A stretch of DNA of 64,000 nt from Cyclobacteriaceae bacterium (GCA_019638275.1 JAHBUC010000001.1:806001-870000); one strand, 5' to 3'. Counted from the stretch's first letter, positions 24,705 through 33,579 are shown. Translations and numbers: made by a program. The notes: generated by a model not told the origin, from the sequence alone.

Positions 24705-25616
24705 ATGAAAAAAATCATCGCCTCCGGAGCAATTTTATTGTTCTTAAGTATCTTTTGTTTCCCCGCTACAGCCCAGATCGTAAAGCCAGACACAACCTCC
24801 AACTGGAAAAAGCGTCTCATCTTTAACGTAAACTTTAATCAGGCGGCATTTTCATCGAACTGGAAGGCCGGGGGTATTAATTCGGTTGGTCTTAATGGCG
24901 CGTTTAACTACAAAGCCTACTATGCCAAGGATAAAATTACCTGGGATAATGAAATTGACTTCTTGTATGGCTTTGTGAACAACAGTGGTCAGGGTTTTCG
25001 TAAAACACTTGATCGCATGTTTTTTGATACAAAAGTTGGATATAAACTGAGCGACAAATGGGATTTGTTCACCTCACTAAATTTCCTCAGCCAGTTTACA
25101 GAAGGTTACCGGTATAATGATGATGATTCAGAAGATCTGATCTCGGATATTTTAGCACCCGCATTTATTACCTCAGCCTGGGGTTTGCAGTATAAGCCGG
25201 TTCCTTATTTTAAGGTACGCATTGCACCATTTGCACCCCGGGTAACAATTTTACGTGATAACAACGGTCGCTTCGATGCAGTGGATCCTGCGCGTCCTTA
25301 TGGCGTGGTACTTGGTGAGTCAACCCGTTTCGAGTGGTTGGCTTTTCAGGCCACAGCCGATTTTGATAAAGACATTGCCAAGAACCTGAACCTGAAATGG
25401 CGGTACATGCTGTTTGCGAACTACGAGACACTTGAGGCCAAGACTATCGACCATCGGCTTGACCTGATGCTTACCGCGCAAGTGAATAAGTTTATCAGTG
25501 TTGGCCTGGGTGGAATATTGCTCTATGATTTTGATCAGGACGATGGTGTTCAATTAAGTCAAAGCTTCAACTTTGGCTTCCGGTACAGCTTCCAGAATTA
25601 CGAAGAGAAGAAGTAG
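24705..25616 (+). CDS. DUF3078 outer-membrane protein
   Basis: The protein has 303 residues from the ATG 24705, with signal peptide MKKIIASGAILLFLSIFCFP...ATA. The mature part has the DUF3078 pattern: NWKKRLIFNVNFNQAAFSSN, KITWDNEIDFLYGF, LDRMFFDTKVGYKLSD, and alternating barrel strands to a terminal FGFRYSFQNYEEKK. DUF3078 proteins are Bacteroidota-specific outer-membrane barrels of unknown role. It is followed by a MITE-like palindromic element and converges on dnaX. Confidence 0.85.
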   Translation: MKKIIASGAILLFLSIFCFPATAQIVKPDTTSNWKKRLIFNVNFNQAAFSSNWKAGGINSVGLNGAFNYKAYYAKDKITWDNEIDFLYGFVNNSGQGFRKTLDRMFFDTKVGYKLSDKWDLFTSLNFLSQFTEGYRYNDDDSEDLISDILAPAFITSAWGLQYKPVPYFKVRIAPFAPRVTILRDNNGRFDAVDPARPYGVVLGESTRFEWLAFQATADFDKDIAKNLNLKWRYMLFANYETLEAKTIDHRLDLMLTAQVNKFISVGLGGILLYDFDQDDGVQLSQSFNFGFRYSFQNYEEKK

Positions 25617-25619
25617 TAG

Positions 25620-25710
25620 TTAAGGGCATCTCTAAAGACCAAAGTACGATTGTCCGGCTCTCCAAAGGAGTCCCGTGGACAACGTGACAAAGTTTTTAGA
25701 GACACCTTAT
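25620..25710. repeat. MITE-like inverted-repeat element, short version
   Basis: The left end TTAAGGGCATCTCTAAAGAC and the complement of the right end (ATAAGGTGTCTCTAAAAAC) form imperfect terminal inverted repeats around about 55 bp of unrelated sequence. The same ends occur in the element at 40762. It fills the space between the stops of two convergent genes and could also terminate them. Confidence 0.6.
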
Positions 25711-25712
25711 TT

Positions 25713-27398
25713 CTAAAAATCCGGGTCAAGCCCGAGTTTTTCTTTTAGTTCAAGCAATAGCGGATTCTTTTCTGCCAGGTGTTCAAATTTTTCACGATTT
25801 GTATAAATCACCTTTTTCGTATCAGTGTTTTTGTAATCACCCGTAACCTGAATGGAGTAGTTTTGCAAGCGTTCCCGAATGAATTGCATCAGATCACTTT
25901 TCATTTCATTCAGCAACGTTTCCTGAACCGGATTCATCAAATGAAGCACGATGGTTGAATCGTGAATCTCAAACTCCTGCGTAAGCAACTGGTATTCGGC
26001 TTTGTATTTTTTACGTTGTTCAGCAAAAGCTTTCCAGGTTTCCTGAAGTTGTTCGGTTGTAAAGGGCCTGTTTTCAACCTGCTTAACGGGTTCGGTGGTT
26101 TTTTCTTCGGCTGTTGATTCTGTATTCAGAATAGCATTCAATGCCGGAATTTTTGGTGTGCTCTTTTGTTTCGAAAACCGACTGGTGCCATTCCCGTTTC
26201 CATTTGCAGGCTTGGGAAGTTCGGGAATTTTAGGGGTGGATTGCGTAACGGGTGTAGTAACTTCAGCAGGTTCCTGCGGTGCTACGGGTTCGTCACTAAT
26301 TTTTTTTTTTACTGCCTCTTGTTGAGGAAGTGCTGCGGCATCCAATACGGCCTGTACATGGGCCATTTTCATCAACGCCAGCTCAACGGAAAGCCGCTGG
26401 TTTTTGCTGCTTTTATAATTGATGTCGCACTGATTGGCAATGTTAAGCCACGAGAGCAGGAGAGAAGGAGGTGCAGCCTGTGCCTGTTCGGCATATTTTT
26501 TCTTCACATTTTCCGGTACTTCCATCAGTTGCGTGGTGCGTGCATCTTGCGATACCAAGAGGTTTCGGATGTGCTCACTTAACCCAACAATGAAATTTTG
26601 CCCGTCAAATCCTTTTTTAAGGATTTCGTCCAGAATCAGCAAAGGCTGGGTATGGTTCTGCGTAAGCAGCGCTTCCACTACCGAGAAATAGTAGTCGTAG
26701 TCGAGAATGTGCAGGTTGCTGAGCACATTCTTGAAGGTGATGCCCTTTCCGGAGGAATAGGTCACCATCAAATCGAAAATGGACAACGCATCGCGTAACG
26801 CACCATCAGCCTTTTGTGCAATGAGGTGCAACGCTTCATCTTCAGCCTTAATGCCTTCGTGTTTGGCAATGGTTTTCAGGTGATTGCTGATGTCTGAAAT
26901 CTGTATCCGGTTAAAATCGAATATCTGACACCGCGAAAGGATGGTTGGGATAACCTTGTGCTTTTCGGTAGTGGCCAGAATGAAAATGGCATATGGAGGA
27001 GGTTCTTCCAATGTCTTTAAAAAGGCATTGAAAGCCGCGTTGGAGAGCATGTGCACCTCATCTATTATATAGACTTTGAATTTTCCGAATTGGGGTGGGT
27101 AGCGCACCTGGTCAATCAGGTTGCGGATGTCTTCCACCGAATTGTTGGAGGCGGCATCCAACTCAAAAATATTGAGCGTATTGGTTTCGGCTTTTTCTTC
27201 AAAACCGTTTATCAGTCGCGCCACAATGCGGGCGCAGGTGGTTTTACCAACCCCTCGCGGGCCGCAAAAAAGGAGGGCCTGTGCGAGTTTATTATTGTCG
27301 ATGGCATTTTTGAGCGTGGTGGTAATGTGTTCCTGTCCCACCACTTCAGCGAACCCGGTTGGCCGGTATTTTCGTGCCGATACGACAAAATTATCCAT
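25713..27398 (-). CDS. dnaX: DNA polymerase III subunit gamma/tau
   Basis: This 561-residue clamp-loader ATPase has Walker A GPRGVGKT at residues 46-53, Walker B IIDEVHMLS, sensor 1 ATTEKHKVIPTILSRCQIFD with the SRC motif, and a C-terminal tau-like tail for polymerase/helicase contact after a Pro/Thr/Lys-rich linker (about residues 360-440). The usual four-cysteine zinc module, which in most DnaX proteins lies between Walker A and Walker B, is missing: LINGFEEKAETNTLNIFELD has no cysteines. Otherwise it is a normal essential replication protein. It converges with the DUF3078 gene. Confidence 0.95.
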   Translation of the reverse strand: MDNFVVSARKYRPTGFAEVVGQEHITTTLKNAIDNNKLAQALLFCGPRGVGKTTCARIVARLINGFEEKAETNTLNIFELDAASNNSVEDIRNLIDQVRYPPQFGKFKVYIIDEVHMLSNAAFNAFLKTLEEPPPYAIFILATTEKHKVIPTILSRCQIFDFNRIQISDISNHLKTIAKHEGIKAEDEALHLIAQKADGALRDALSIFDLMVTYSSGKGITFKNVLSNLHILDYDYYFSVVEALLTQNHTQPLLILDEILKKGFDGQNFIVGLSEHIRNLLVSQDARTTQLMEVPENVKKKYAEQAQAAPPSLLLSWLNIANQCDINYKSSKNQRLSVELALMKMAHVQAVLDAAALPQQEAVKKKISDEPVAPQEPAEVTTPVTQSTPKIPELPKPANGNGNGTSRFSKQKSTPKIPALNAILNTESTAEEKTTEPVKQVENRPFTTEQLQETWKAFAEQRKKYKAEYQLLTQEFEIHDSTIVLHLMNPVQETLLNEMKSDLMQFIRERLQNYSIQVTGDYKNTDTKKVIYTNREKFEHLAEKNPLLLELKEKLGLDPDF

Positions 27399-27480
27399 GC
27401 GGCAAATTAATCTTTTTCACGTGTATATAGGAAATGATTTTAAGGATATATCAGATTCAGATACGTGGGTACAAGGTTGG

Positions 27481-28272
27481 TTACAGCGTATAGGTAATTC
27501 CATTACTGAACCTGTAGATGGTTCTTACAATGGGTACAATTGGCCGGTTTTCAAAACTTAAGGTGAAGGAGGTGGTCCATCGTAGCCTGGATGTAAGTTT
27601 AGTATTCAGGTTTATATCTGTGCTGTATCGGTTTCGGAAAGCGTCAATGGCTGGATCAAACGCTGTTTGGAAGTATTGTATGGAATTGAAATCTGCCCAC
27701 TCTGAAATTTTGATACGAAAGACCAGGTAATTGGTAGATTTCCAAAATGAGATACGCATGACTTCTTCCGTTTTAGGATGGGTCCATTTTTCCGATTCAT
27801 ACATAATACCTATACTGAATACCAAGGTAAAGTGCTCGTTATGATAAAGCCGATGACGCATTCCAACACCTAATAAAAGGCGTGGATCTAATCCTCTGAA
27901 ATTATCATATTGGTATTGGGCAAAAGCTTCCGGATGTACCTTGCGGTCTTTCCTGAAATCGAACCGAACATGCTGATAGCCGGTATTGAGAAACGGGTCT
28001 TCATTAATTTTCAGGTAATCAATTCGGGTGATTGACGAAATCCTATGCTTTCCAGGAAAGTAGGCAATACTCGATTTAATGTCAAAGCCAAAGAATTCAA
28101 CCGGATCTTCGATGGCAGCGCTGCGGTTATAAAGCAACAGGCTTCCGCTGATGTTGCCGAGAAACTTTTTAGTAGTGTCACGGTCAAGCGCAGATTTTTC
28201 AATGTTGAGAATCTGAGCAGAAACCATGACGCTCCAGCCAATAAAAATTGGTAGCAGGCATATGTATTTCAT
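27481..28272 (-). CDS. DUF481-like outer-membrane protein
   Basis: The protein has 263 residues from the ATG 28272, giving signal peptide MKYICLLPIFIGWSVMVSAQ. The rest is a beta-barrel with alternating residues: HRISSITRIDYLKINEDPFL, YQHVRFDFRKDRKVHPEAFA (about 100-119), then DPRLLLGVGMRHRLY and a terminal strand RFSNGITYTL. The pattern resembles DUF481 salt-stress proteins (YdiY). It is divergent from the tmRNA gene and its stop lies 82 bp before the dnaX start. The exact family is tentative; that it is an outer-membrane barrel is likely. Confidence 0.65.
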   Translation of the reverse strand: MKYICLLPIFIGWSVMVSAQILNIEKSALDRDTTKKFLGNISGSLLLYNRSAAIEDPVEFFGFDIKSSIAYFPGKHRISSITRIDYLKINEDPFLNTGYQHVRFDFRKDRKVHPEAFAQYQYDNFRGLDPRLLLGVGMRHRLYHNEHFTLVFSIGIMYESEKWTHPKTEEVMRISFWKSTNYLVFRIKISEWADFNSIQYFQTAFDPAIDAFRNRYSTDINLNTKLTSRLRWTTSFTLSFENRPIVPIVRTIYRFSNGITYTL

Positions 28273-28354
28273 CAGCCACAAAAGTAGGGCTATCTTTTTA
28301 AAAGATCATCCCTCATCAATGCATGAACTATTTTACGTGTATATTTGTCTCCCT

Positions 28355-28384
28355 TTTGCCCGCGGTTTGGGCAATTGTTATTTG
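28355..28384 (+). promoter_or_regulatory. Probable tmRNA promoter
   Basis: TTTG at 28355-28358, an 18-bp gap, then GTTATTTG at 28377-28384 (a near match to TAnnTTTG) place the transcription start close to the mature tmRNA 5' end at 28392. Confidence 0.45.
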
Positions 28385-28391
28385 AAGTATT

Positions 28392-28780
28392 GGGGCCGAC
28401 CGGTTTTGACAGGATGTGTGGTGACGTGTGTAAGCATGCAGGCTCATAGGATGAGAGCCTTGAAAGATAGTCCTGAACCATACGTGGCGAGAATAACTAC
28501 GCCATGGCTGCTTAATCTGACGGTACGTTAGATTAGCTTATCCCCGATAAGATCGGGGAGGCCATCATCGCTCAGCACGTTGTTCTGCAGGTGCTGGTTT
28601 AGCGGTGTCGTTTTGCGGAACTGCGCTGCGCGAAGTTACAGCGTGCAGCTAAGACCTTGTAACTACGGAATAGTATGGCTGTTGCCTGCCTTGCTGTTCC
28701 CGACAATTAAAGTCAACTAAGCATGTAGAAGATACGATTATCATCTTCTCTGGACCAGGGTTCGATTCCCTGCGGCTCCA
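28392..28780 (+). ncRNA. ssrA: Transfer-messenger RNA (tmRNA)
   Basis: The 5' end GGGGCCG pairs with CGGCTCC just before the terminal A at 28780, forming the alanine-type acceptor stem. The T arm GGTTCGATTCC is intact. The tag reading frame is at 28486-28515 and encodes GENNYAMAA followed by TAA, the Bacteroidota GENNYALAA type with Met replacing Leu. CCA is not encoded. tmRNA rescues stalled ribosomes with SmpB and marks the product for proteolysis. The run of six T after 28781 fits a transcript end. The gene lies between two unrelated minus-strand genes. Confidence 0.95.
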
Positions 28781-28785
28781 CTTTT

Positions 28786-29043
28786 TTATGCCTGTGGCAG
28801 GGCAAGCCAGTGTATGGCTAATGCCTCTGCTACTAATCCAAGGGCTACCCATAATTCCTGCAGTAATCCGGTGGATGAAAAAATAATCAGCATCACCAGC
28901 ATGCCCAGTATAATGCCTGCTATCAGCAGCCGAAAGTCGGGCACGGTTCGGTAAGGCGGTGGACTATCTTCCAGTGGCCTTTTTTGGGGCCTGTCCGCCA
29001 AAGCCCGTAAGGCCCTGTTTCTGATCAGTACTTTGTTATTCAT
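28786..29043 (-). CDS. Small membrane protein, hypothetical
   Basis: This 85-residue protein has a basic N-terminus rich in Arg and Pro (residues 1-36) and one or two closely spaced hydrophobic segments (FRLLIAGIILGMLVMLIIF at about 38-56, then LLQELWVALGLVAEALAIHW). It is a likely inner-membrane protein. I do not recognise the family. The stop lies 5 bp from the tmRNA 3' end on the opposite strand, so transcripts converge. Confidence that it is real is moderate. Confidence 0.5.
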   Translation of the reverse strand: MNNKVLIRNRALRALADRPQKRPLEDSPPPYRTVPDFRLLIAGIILGMLVMLIIFSSTGLLQELWVALGLVAEALAIHWLALPQA

Positions 29044-29205
29044 GTAACTATCATTTTACCCGGGGCAAGTCTACCACTTGAGATCAATAGATTTTTATTT
29101 ATGTTTGTTATGGAAGTCATAAGAATTGTAAATATCAGATCAATCTGAAACTCTAAACATTAGCCGTAAAAACCCGTTCTCCTTACAATTCGCTTACTCC
29201 GAAAC

Positions 29206-29505
29206 ATGATTCAGACATTCACTAAATATTCGTTCACGGTGGTGCTCACCATGTTGATTGCGCTCAACATGGATATACCACTTCGGGGAAGTCTGGAGTC
29301 ATTTAATCCCGTGGAGCGCGAGCCGGTGCGCGGAAATCTTCTTCAGGAGAATCAGATTGTTATTAAAAAAACCAAAAGCCGGCACTGTACACAACAACCC
29401 CTGTTTGTACCCGGTAGAATAGTTGTGCCGGTCAGCCAAACGGTATCGGGTGCATTTCAAAGTACTCAATCACTTTTCCTTCTTCACCGTACACTCAGGT
29501 TGTAG
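29206..29505 (+). CDS. Small secreted hypothetical protein
   Basis: This 99-residue protein has a hydrophobic N-terminus (YSFTVVLTMLIALNMDIPL) resembling a signal anchor, then a polar basic tail with two isolated cysteines or fewer. I recognise no family. It lies 95 bp before the TerC gene in the same direction. No homology-type evidence is visible, so it may be spurious. Confidence 0.4.
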   Translation: MIQTFTKYSFTVVLTMLIALNMDIPLRGSLESFNPVEREPVRGNLLQENQIVIKKTKSRHCTQQPLFVPGRIVVPVSQTVSGAFQSTQSLFLLHRTLRL

Positions 29506-29600
29506 CTGTTGCTGAATTTCAGGTGGGCTTTCTCCACCCTTTCGTCTCTTATAGCGTATAGGGGTACACCTTATTCATCATCACTATTCTTAACATTCTT

Positions 29601-30521
29601 ATGAATCAATCACTTCTTTGGATATCGTTTAACATATTTATACTGATCATGCTTGCGCTTGATCTGGGCGTATTCAATCGAAAATCAACGCAGATAACGG
29701 TAAAATCTGCACTCGGTTGGACAGCCTTTTGGGTATTTCTTTCCTTTTTGTTCAATGTGTTTGTTTATTTTCAATTGGGCGAACAAAAGGCCTTTGAGTT
29801 TTTCACCTGCTACATTATTGAAAAATCCCTGAGCGTTGATAACATTTTTGTCATCATCCTGATCTTCTCCTATTTCAAGGTTCCGGTCCAGTATCAACAT
29901 AAAGTGCTGTTCTGGGGTATCTTGGGCGCCCTGGTTATGCGCATCATCTTCATACTTGCTGGCGTTGAATTGATCCATAACTTTCATTTCCTCATTTATG
30001 TATTTGGGGGCTTTTTGATTTTTACGGGCATACGTTTTCTCGTGCAGAAGGATGAGTCGGTAAACCTTGATACAAATCCTTTTATCAAGCTATTGAGAAT
30101 GATATTTCCCATTACCCCGGATTTTCGTGGTGATAAATTTTTTGTGCGTGAAAGTGGAAGGTTATGGGTAACACCGCTTTTTCTGGTGGTCATTGTAATT
30201 GAAGGAACTGACCTGGTGTTTGCTGTAGACAGCATTCCTGCCATATTGGCTATATCGAACGATTCATTTATTGTCTACACATCGAACGTGTTTGCCATTT
30301 TAGGGCTCCGGTCTCTTTATTTCGCACTTGCGGGTATTGAAAAGTATTTCACCTACCTGAAGTATGGTTTGGCAGCGATATTGATTTTTGTTGGCGTTAA
30401 GATGTGTATTGCAGATTGGTACAAAATACCCATTGAGCTATCGCTGGCGTTTATCGTTCTTACCTTATCGGTTGCTGTGCTGGCTTCTATGGCAATTCAA
30501 TCTTCAAAAAAGGAGTTGTAA
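29601..30521 (+). CDS. TerC family integral membrane protein
   Basis: This 306-residue protein has about seven to nine transmembrane helices and the TerC/Alx hallmarks: KSLSVDNIFVIILIFSYFKV (about residues 75-94), IEGTDLVFAVDSIPAILAIS (about 197-216), where the acidic pairs are thought to bind metal, and SNVFAILGLRSLYFAL (about 226-241). Members are implicated in manganese export and tellurite resistance. It ends at a bidirectional terminator. Confidence 0.9.
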   Translation: MNQSLLWISFNIFILIMLALDLGVFNRKSTQITVKSALGWTAFWVFLSFLFNVFVYFQLGEQKAFEFFTCYIIEKSLSVDNIFVIILIFSYFKVPVQYQHKVLFWGILGALVMRIIFILAGVELIHNFHFLIYVFGGFLIFTGIRFLVQKDESVNLDTNPFIKLLRMIFPITPDFRGDKFFVRESGRLWVTPLFLVVIVIEGTDLVFAVDSIPAILAISNDSFIVYTSNVFAILGLRSLYFALAGIEKYFTYLKYGLAAILIFVGVKMCIADWYKIPIELSLAFIVLTLSVAVLASMAIQSSKKEL

Positions 30522-30542
30522 CGCCTGGATTGAGGTGAAGTG

Positions 30543-30581
30543 AAACAAAAAGAGCTGATCATCGATCAGCTCTTTTTGTTT
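30543..30581. terminator. Bidirectional terminator between terC and the histone-like gene
   Basis: AAACAAAAAGAGCTGATC pairs with GATCAGCTCTTTTTGTTT across a 3-nt loop, with A and T tracts on both sides. It serves the TerC gene (+) and the tiny Lys-rich gene (-), whose stop is 19 bp away. Confidence 0.85.
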
Positions 30582-30599
30582 GTTGATGTTGTCATCAAC

Positions 30600-30695
30600 T
30601 TACTTCTTCTTCTTAGCAGCCTTCTTAGCTTTCTTCTTGGCTACTTTTTTCTTTGCTACTTTCTTTTTAGCAGCTTTCTTCGCTTTCTTTGCCAT
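30600..30695 (-). CDS. Tiny Lys/Ala-rich histone H1-like peptide (31 aa)
   Basis: The ATG at 30695-30693 opens a 32-codon frame ending TAA at 30602-30600. The product consists only of Met, Lys (19), Ala (9) and Val (2), in KKxAKK-type units such as AKKKVAKKKVAKKKAKK. This resembles the C-terminal tails of histone H1 and Hc1/Hc2-type DNA-binding proteins. It has its own terminator 19 bp after the stop. It is too short for most automated gene calling. A nucleoid-binding or rRNA/ribosome-associated role is inference. The stop codons in other frames and intact periodicity argue that it is translated. Confidence 0.7.
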   Translation of the reverse strand: MAKKAKKAAKKKVAKKKVAKKKAKKAAKKKK

Positions 30696-30863
30696 AGCGT
30701 TTTTAGTTTTTAGTTAAACATTTATTAAAAAGCTAAATAAAGGTAGCATATCATTTTATAATTGCAAAATTTTTGTGAAAATATTTGCAGATGACATAAA
30801 CGTTACTTTTCTCACCCTCACATCACACTCAACTGAAAAACAATTTTATTATTTGAAATCGTT

Positions 30864-31211
30864 ATGAACATTGAAGAACTGCAAGCGCTATGTAATTCAT
30901 TTCCGGCAGTAACAGAAGACATCAAATGGGACAATGATTTGTGTTTTTCTGTTGGCGGAAAAATGTTCTGCGTGGCATCACTTGATCAACCGCTGCGTAT
31001 TTCATTTAAGGTTGGTGACGAAGAGTTTAACGAGCTCTCTACGCGTATTGGATTCATACCGGCACCCTATATGGCCCGCGCAAAGTGGGTAAGTGTTGTT
31101 GATGTATCCTGTCTGCCTCAGCATGAACTCAGGCAACTGATCAGTCAATCGTACAATCTTGTAAGGGAAAAATTAACAATAAAGATGCGAAAACAGTTGG
31201 GAATCAATTAA
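30864..31211 (+). CDS. MmcQ/YjbR family protein
   Basis: This 115-residue protein matches the MmcQ/YjbR fold (double-wing CyaY-like): EELQALCNSFPAVTEDIKWD (residues 4-23), LCFSVGGKMFCVAS, ISFKVGDEEFNELSTR, then AKWVSVVDVSCLPQHELRQL and the C-terminal helix. The family is often called DNA-binding because of its winged fold, although its function is unproven. It stands in the spacer between the histone-like gene and the CbbX-like ATPase and converges with the latter. Confidence 0.88.
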   Translation: MNIEELQALCNSFPAVTEDIKWDNDLCFSVGGKMFCVASLDQPLRISFKVGDEEFNELSTRIGFIPAPYMARAKWVSVVDVSCLPQHELRQLISQSYNLVREKLTIKMRKQLGIN

Positions 31212-31223
31212 TCTGGTGTACGT

Positions 31224-33017
31224 CTAACCTTCCTCACTCCCCAATTGAAACCCTAGTTTAGGCTTGCTGCTGCGCAGTTCTTTAATTTCAAACTCCTCTA
31301 CATCAGCAAAAATTACTGTTTCCATAAGTTCAGGTGTCCGGTCTTCTTTTTTCATGGCAGCCAGTCGCAGGTGTTGATTTTTAACTGCCTCTCCAATGGT
31401 TTGCCGAACGGCCCGCGCATTGCCGAAGTGCTGGTCGCGGTGGCTGAAAAGAAATTCAAAATAGTTTCTTAAATGCTCGGCTGCTGCTGTATCGGGCTGA
31501 ACATCTTCTTTCTTAAACATCGACATGGCAATGGCAAACATCTCATCCGGAGAATAGTCAGGGAACTCGAAATATTTATCGAACCGTGAGCGCAAACCGG
31601 GGTTGGACTGGATAAACTCATGCATATTTTCGGTATAGCCGGCTACAATTACCCCAAACTTACCGCGAAAATCCTCCATGCGTTTCAGAATCACCTGTAC
31701 GGCCTCAGCGCCAAAATCGTAGGTGCTGCCTTTTCCTTGTGCCAATGAGTAGGCTTCATCAATGAACAAAATGCCGCCCATAGCTTCCGTTACTTTCTCT
31801 GCAGTTTTAATGGCAGTCTGCCCTACATACCCGGCCACCAGTCCTTCACGATCCACCTCTACCAGGTGCCCTTTCTCCAGGATACCAAGTCCTTTATATA
31901 TTTTTGAGAGCAACCGGGCTACGGTTGTTTTACCGGTTCCGGGATTTCCGGTAAACACTGTGTGCAGTGAGAATTTGCTCAGCACATCTTTTCCTGTCTC
32001 TTGATAAAATTTAACAAGCTGCACCATCTCGTTCACTTCGTGTTTGATGTTGGTGAGCCCGGTGAGGGCATTGAGTTCATCCAGACTTTCATACAAAAGA
32101 TTTTCACGCTCTTGTTCGGCTGGGGATGACCCGGCCTGTTTTACGCTTTTTACGATGTGTTCAGCCCCGGTAATGATGGATACATCACCTTCTTCCGTAA
32201 TATCCCCAACTTCAAACGGAACGGTAGCTAAAAGTGTATCAAGGTAAACTACCTCTAACGTGTATTTATCGTTACCCCAGCGACCGGGTGTATCACCGCC
32301 CCATCCGGGAAAAATGACTTCAGTTTTGCCTAAGGTATTGGCGGAAACATAAGTGAAGTAATCGTGTGTACCTTTAAGTTGTCCGGCATCGTTATAAAAG
32401 TTGAAGAAGATTTCAGCATAATACCCTTTGGGCAGGTTATTTCTGAATTTGAATTCGCACCAAACAAATCGGGTCTCCGCTTGCCTGAATTTGGTTAAGT
32501 ACCTTTTTTCTGGCAGGGTTGAGGCTTGACCATCGCCTTCGAACAGTTTAATGGATTCGATGGTGAAGTGAGGATCTTGCTCGGTCATGATTTTGCCCGA
32601 ATCCACAATGTGGAACTTGCGTTCGCCAACTTTTTCATCATCAATGTAACCTTCCCAAACATAATCGCCCTCAAACCAGTACGCGCCAACCTGGGCATTT
32701 CCCCACGACTGCCTTATGTACACAATGTTTTCATCCTTTTCTATGGTGCGTTTCACTTCCAGGTTGCACAATTCATTTTTCTGACTGCCATTCAGGTGGA
32801 AGCATTTTAAGCGAACAGAAGTTTCCCAGTTGGCCTCGTCAAATAGTTTGTTGAAAAAGGAGAACTCCACACGCATATAGGTGGTCTCAAACCGGTCAAA
32901 CACCTTGCGGTACTTTTTGGTGGCGTTGGCCATCCATTCATCGGATGCATAAACTTTGATGTCGCGATGTTTGTAGGGTATTTGTTGAGGTTTATCCAGT
33001 TTCGTCTCGTCAGCCAT
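31224..33017 (-). CDS. CbbX/CfxQ-like AAA+ ATPase with duplicated N-terminal beta domains
   Basis: This 597-residue protein has a C-terminal AAA+ module of the CbbX/CfxQ (rubisco-activase-like, also EccA) type: Walker A GNPGTGKT at residues 357-364, pore loop and GYVGQTA following, Walker B GGILFIDEAYSLAQGK at about 413-428, and a sensor region LRSRFDKYFEFPDY. The N-terminal half is unlike CbbX and seems to hold two related beta-rich units (about 22-140 and 155-272) that share TxxxVEFxFFN / TRFVWCEFKFRN and a W-rich hairpin. There is no rubisco or type VII secretion locus nearby, so the client is unknown. Tandem domains probably recruit it. Confidence 0.85.
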   Translation of the reverse strand: MADETKLDKPQQIPYKHRDIKVYASDEWMANATKKYRKVFDRFETTYMRVEFSFFNKLFDEANWETSVRLKCFHLNGSQKNELCNLEVKRTIEKDENIVYIRQSWGNAQVGAYWFEGDYVWEGYIDDEKVGERKFHIVDSGKIMTEQDPHFTIESIKLFEGDGQASTLPEKRYLTKFRQAETRFVWCEFKFRNNLPKGYYAEIFFNFYNDAGQLKGTHDYFTYVSANTLGKTEVIFPGWGGDTPGRWGNDKYTLEVVYLDTLLATVPFEVGDITEEGDVSIITGAEHIVKSVKQAGSSPAEQERENLLYESLDELNALTGLTNIKHEVNEMVQLVKFYQETGKDVLSKFSLHTVFTGNPGTGKTTVARLLSKIYKGLGILEKGHLVEVDREGLVAGYVGQTAIKTAEKVTEAMGGILFIDEAYSLAQGKGSTYDFGAEAVQVILKRMEDFRGKFGVIVAGYTENMHEFIQSNPGLRSRFDKYFEFPDYSPDEMFAIAMSMFKKEDVQPDTAAAEHLRNYFEFLFSHRDQHFGNARAVRQTIGEAVKNQHLRLAAMKKEDRTPELMETVIFADVEEFEIKELRSSKPKLGFQLGSEEG

Positions 33018-33101
33018 AGGGTATAATTTGGACAGGGAAGTTAAGAAAAATTTGAATGTAGGATTTGCCAGGGGTCAACAACACTGGCTGGGAAAGCGAA
33101 C

Positions 33102-33497
33102 TTATTTTTTCAACATTTGCTTTAAGGCCGATTCGAGGGCTGCCTGTTCAGGTACTCCGGGTTTCAAAATAATCGTTACCGTATCGGATGCGGTTGTTCG
33201 GGTAACTTCTCCGCTCATCTTAATCCGGTCGGTAATATGATTACTTGTTGCGGAAATAGCTTTTTCTAAGAGTTGTTTCAAGCTTTCGAATTGTTCTTCA
33301 GTAAGCTTTACGTCAGCCGGATCACCACCGCTGTACATACCGGTTGAGCTTTCTTCCGGTTTAACCGGAATGTATTGAAGGGATGAAGCCGTTATCACAT
33401 AGTGATTGGCGCTTCCATCGGCATAGGTGTATCGGGGTTGTGCGTGCATACAGGCGGTAAGAAGGGTTATAGAACAAAGGAGGTACAAGCTTCGCAT
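33102..33497 (-). CDS. Secreted hypothetical protein
   Basis: The protein has 131 residues; MRSLYLLCSITLLTACMHAQ is a signal peptide, possibly of lipoprotein type (LLTAC). The mature part is small and polar, with YADGSANHYVITASSLQYIP, a SGGDPADVKLTEEQFESLKQ helix and a terminal ALESALKQMLKK. No known domain is recognised. It lies 84 bp upstream of the AAA+ gene in the same direction and may be co-transcribed with it. Confidence 0.6.
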   Translation of the reverse strand: MRSLYLLCSITLLTACMHAQPRYTYADGSANHYVITASSLQYIPVKPEESSTGMYSGGDPADVKLTEEQFESLKQLLEKAISATSNHITDRIKMSGEVTRTTASDTVTIILKPGVPEQAALESALKQMLKK

Positions 33498-33579
33498 AGA
33501 GAAAGGTAATCAAATTTATGATACGAAACAGGCTTTGACTTCAGCGGACAGGTGAGTAGCTTCAACAGATCGTTAGCCT

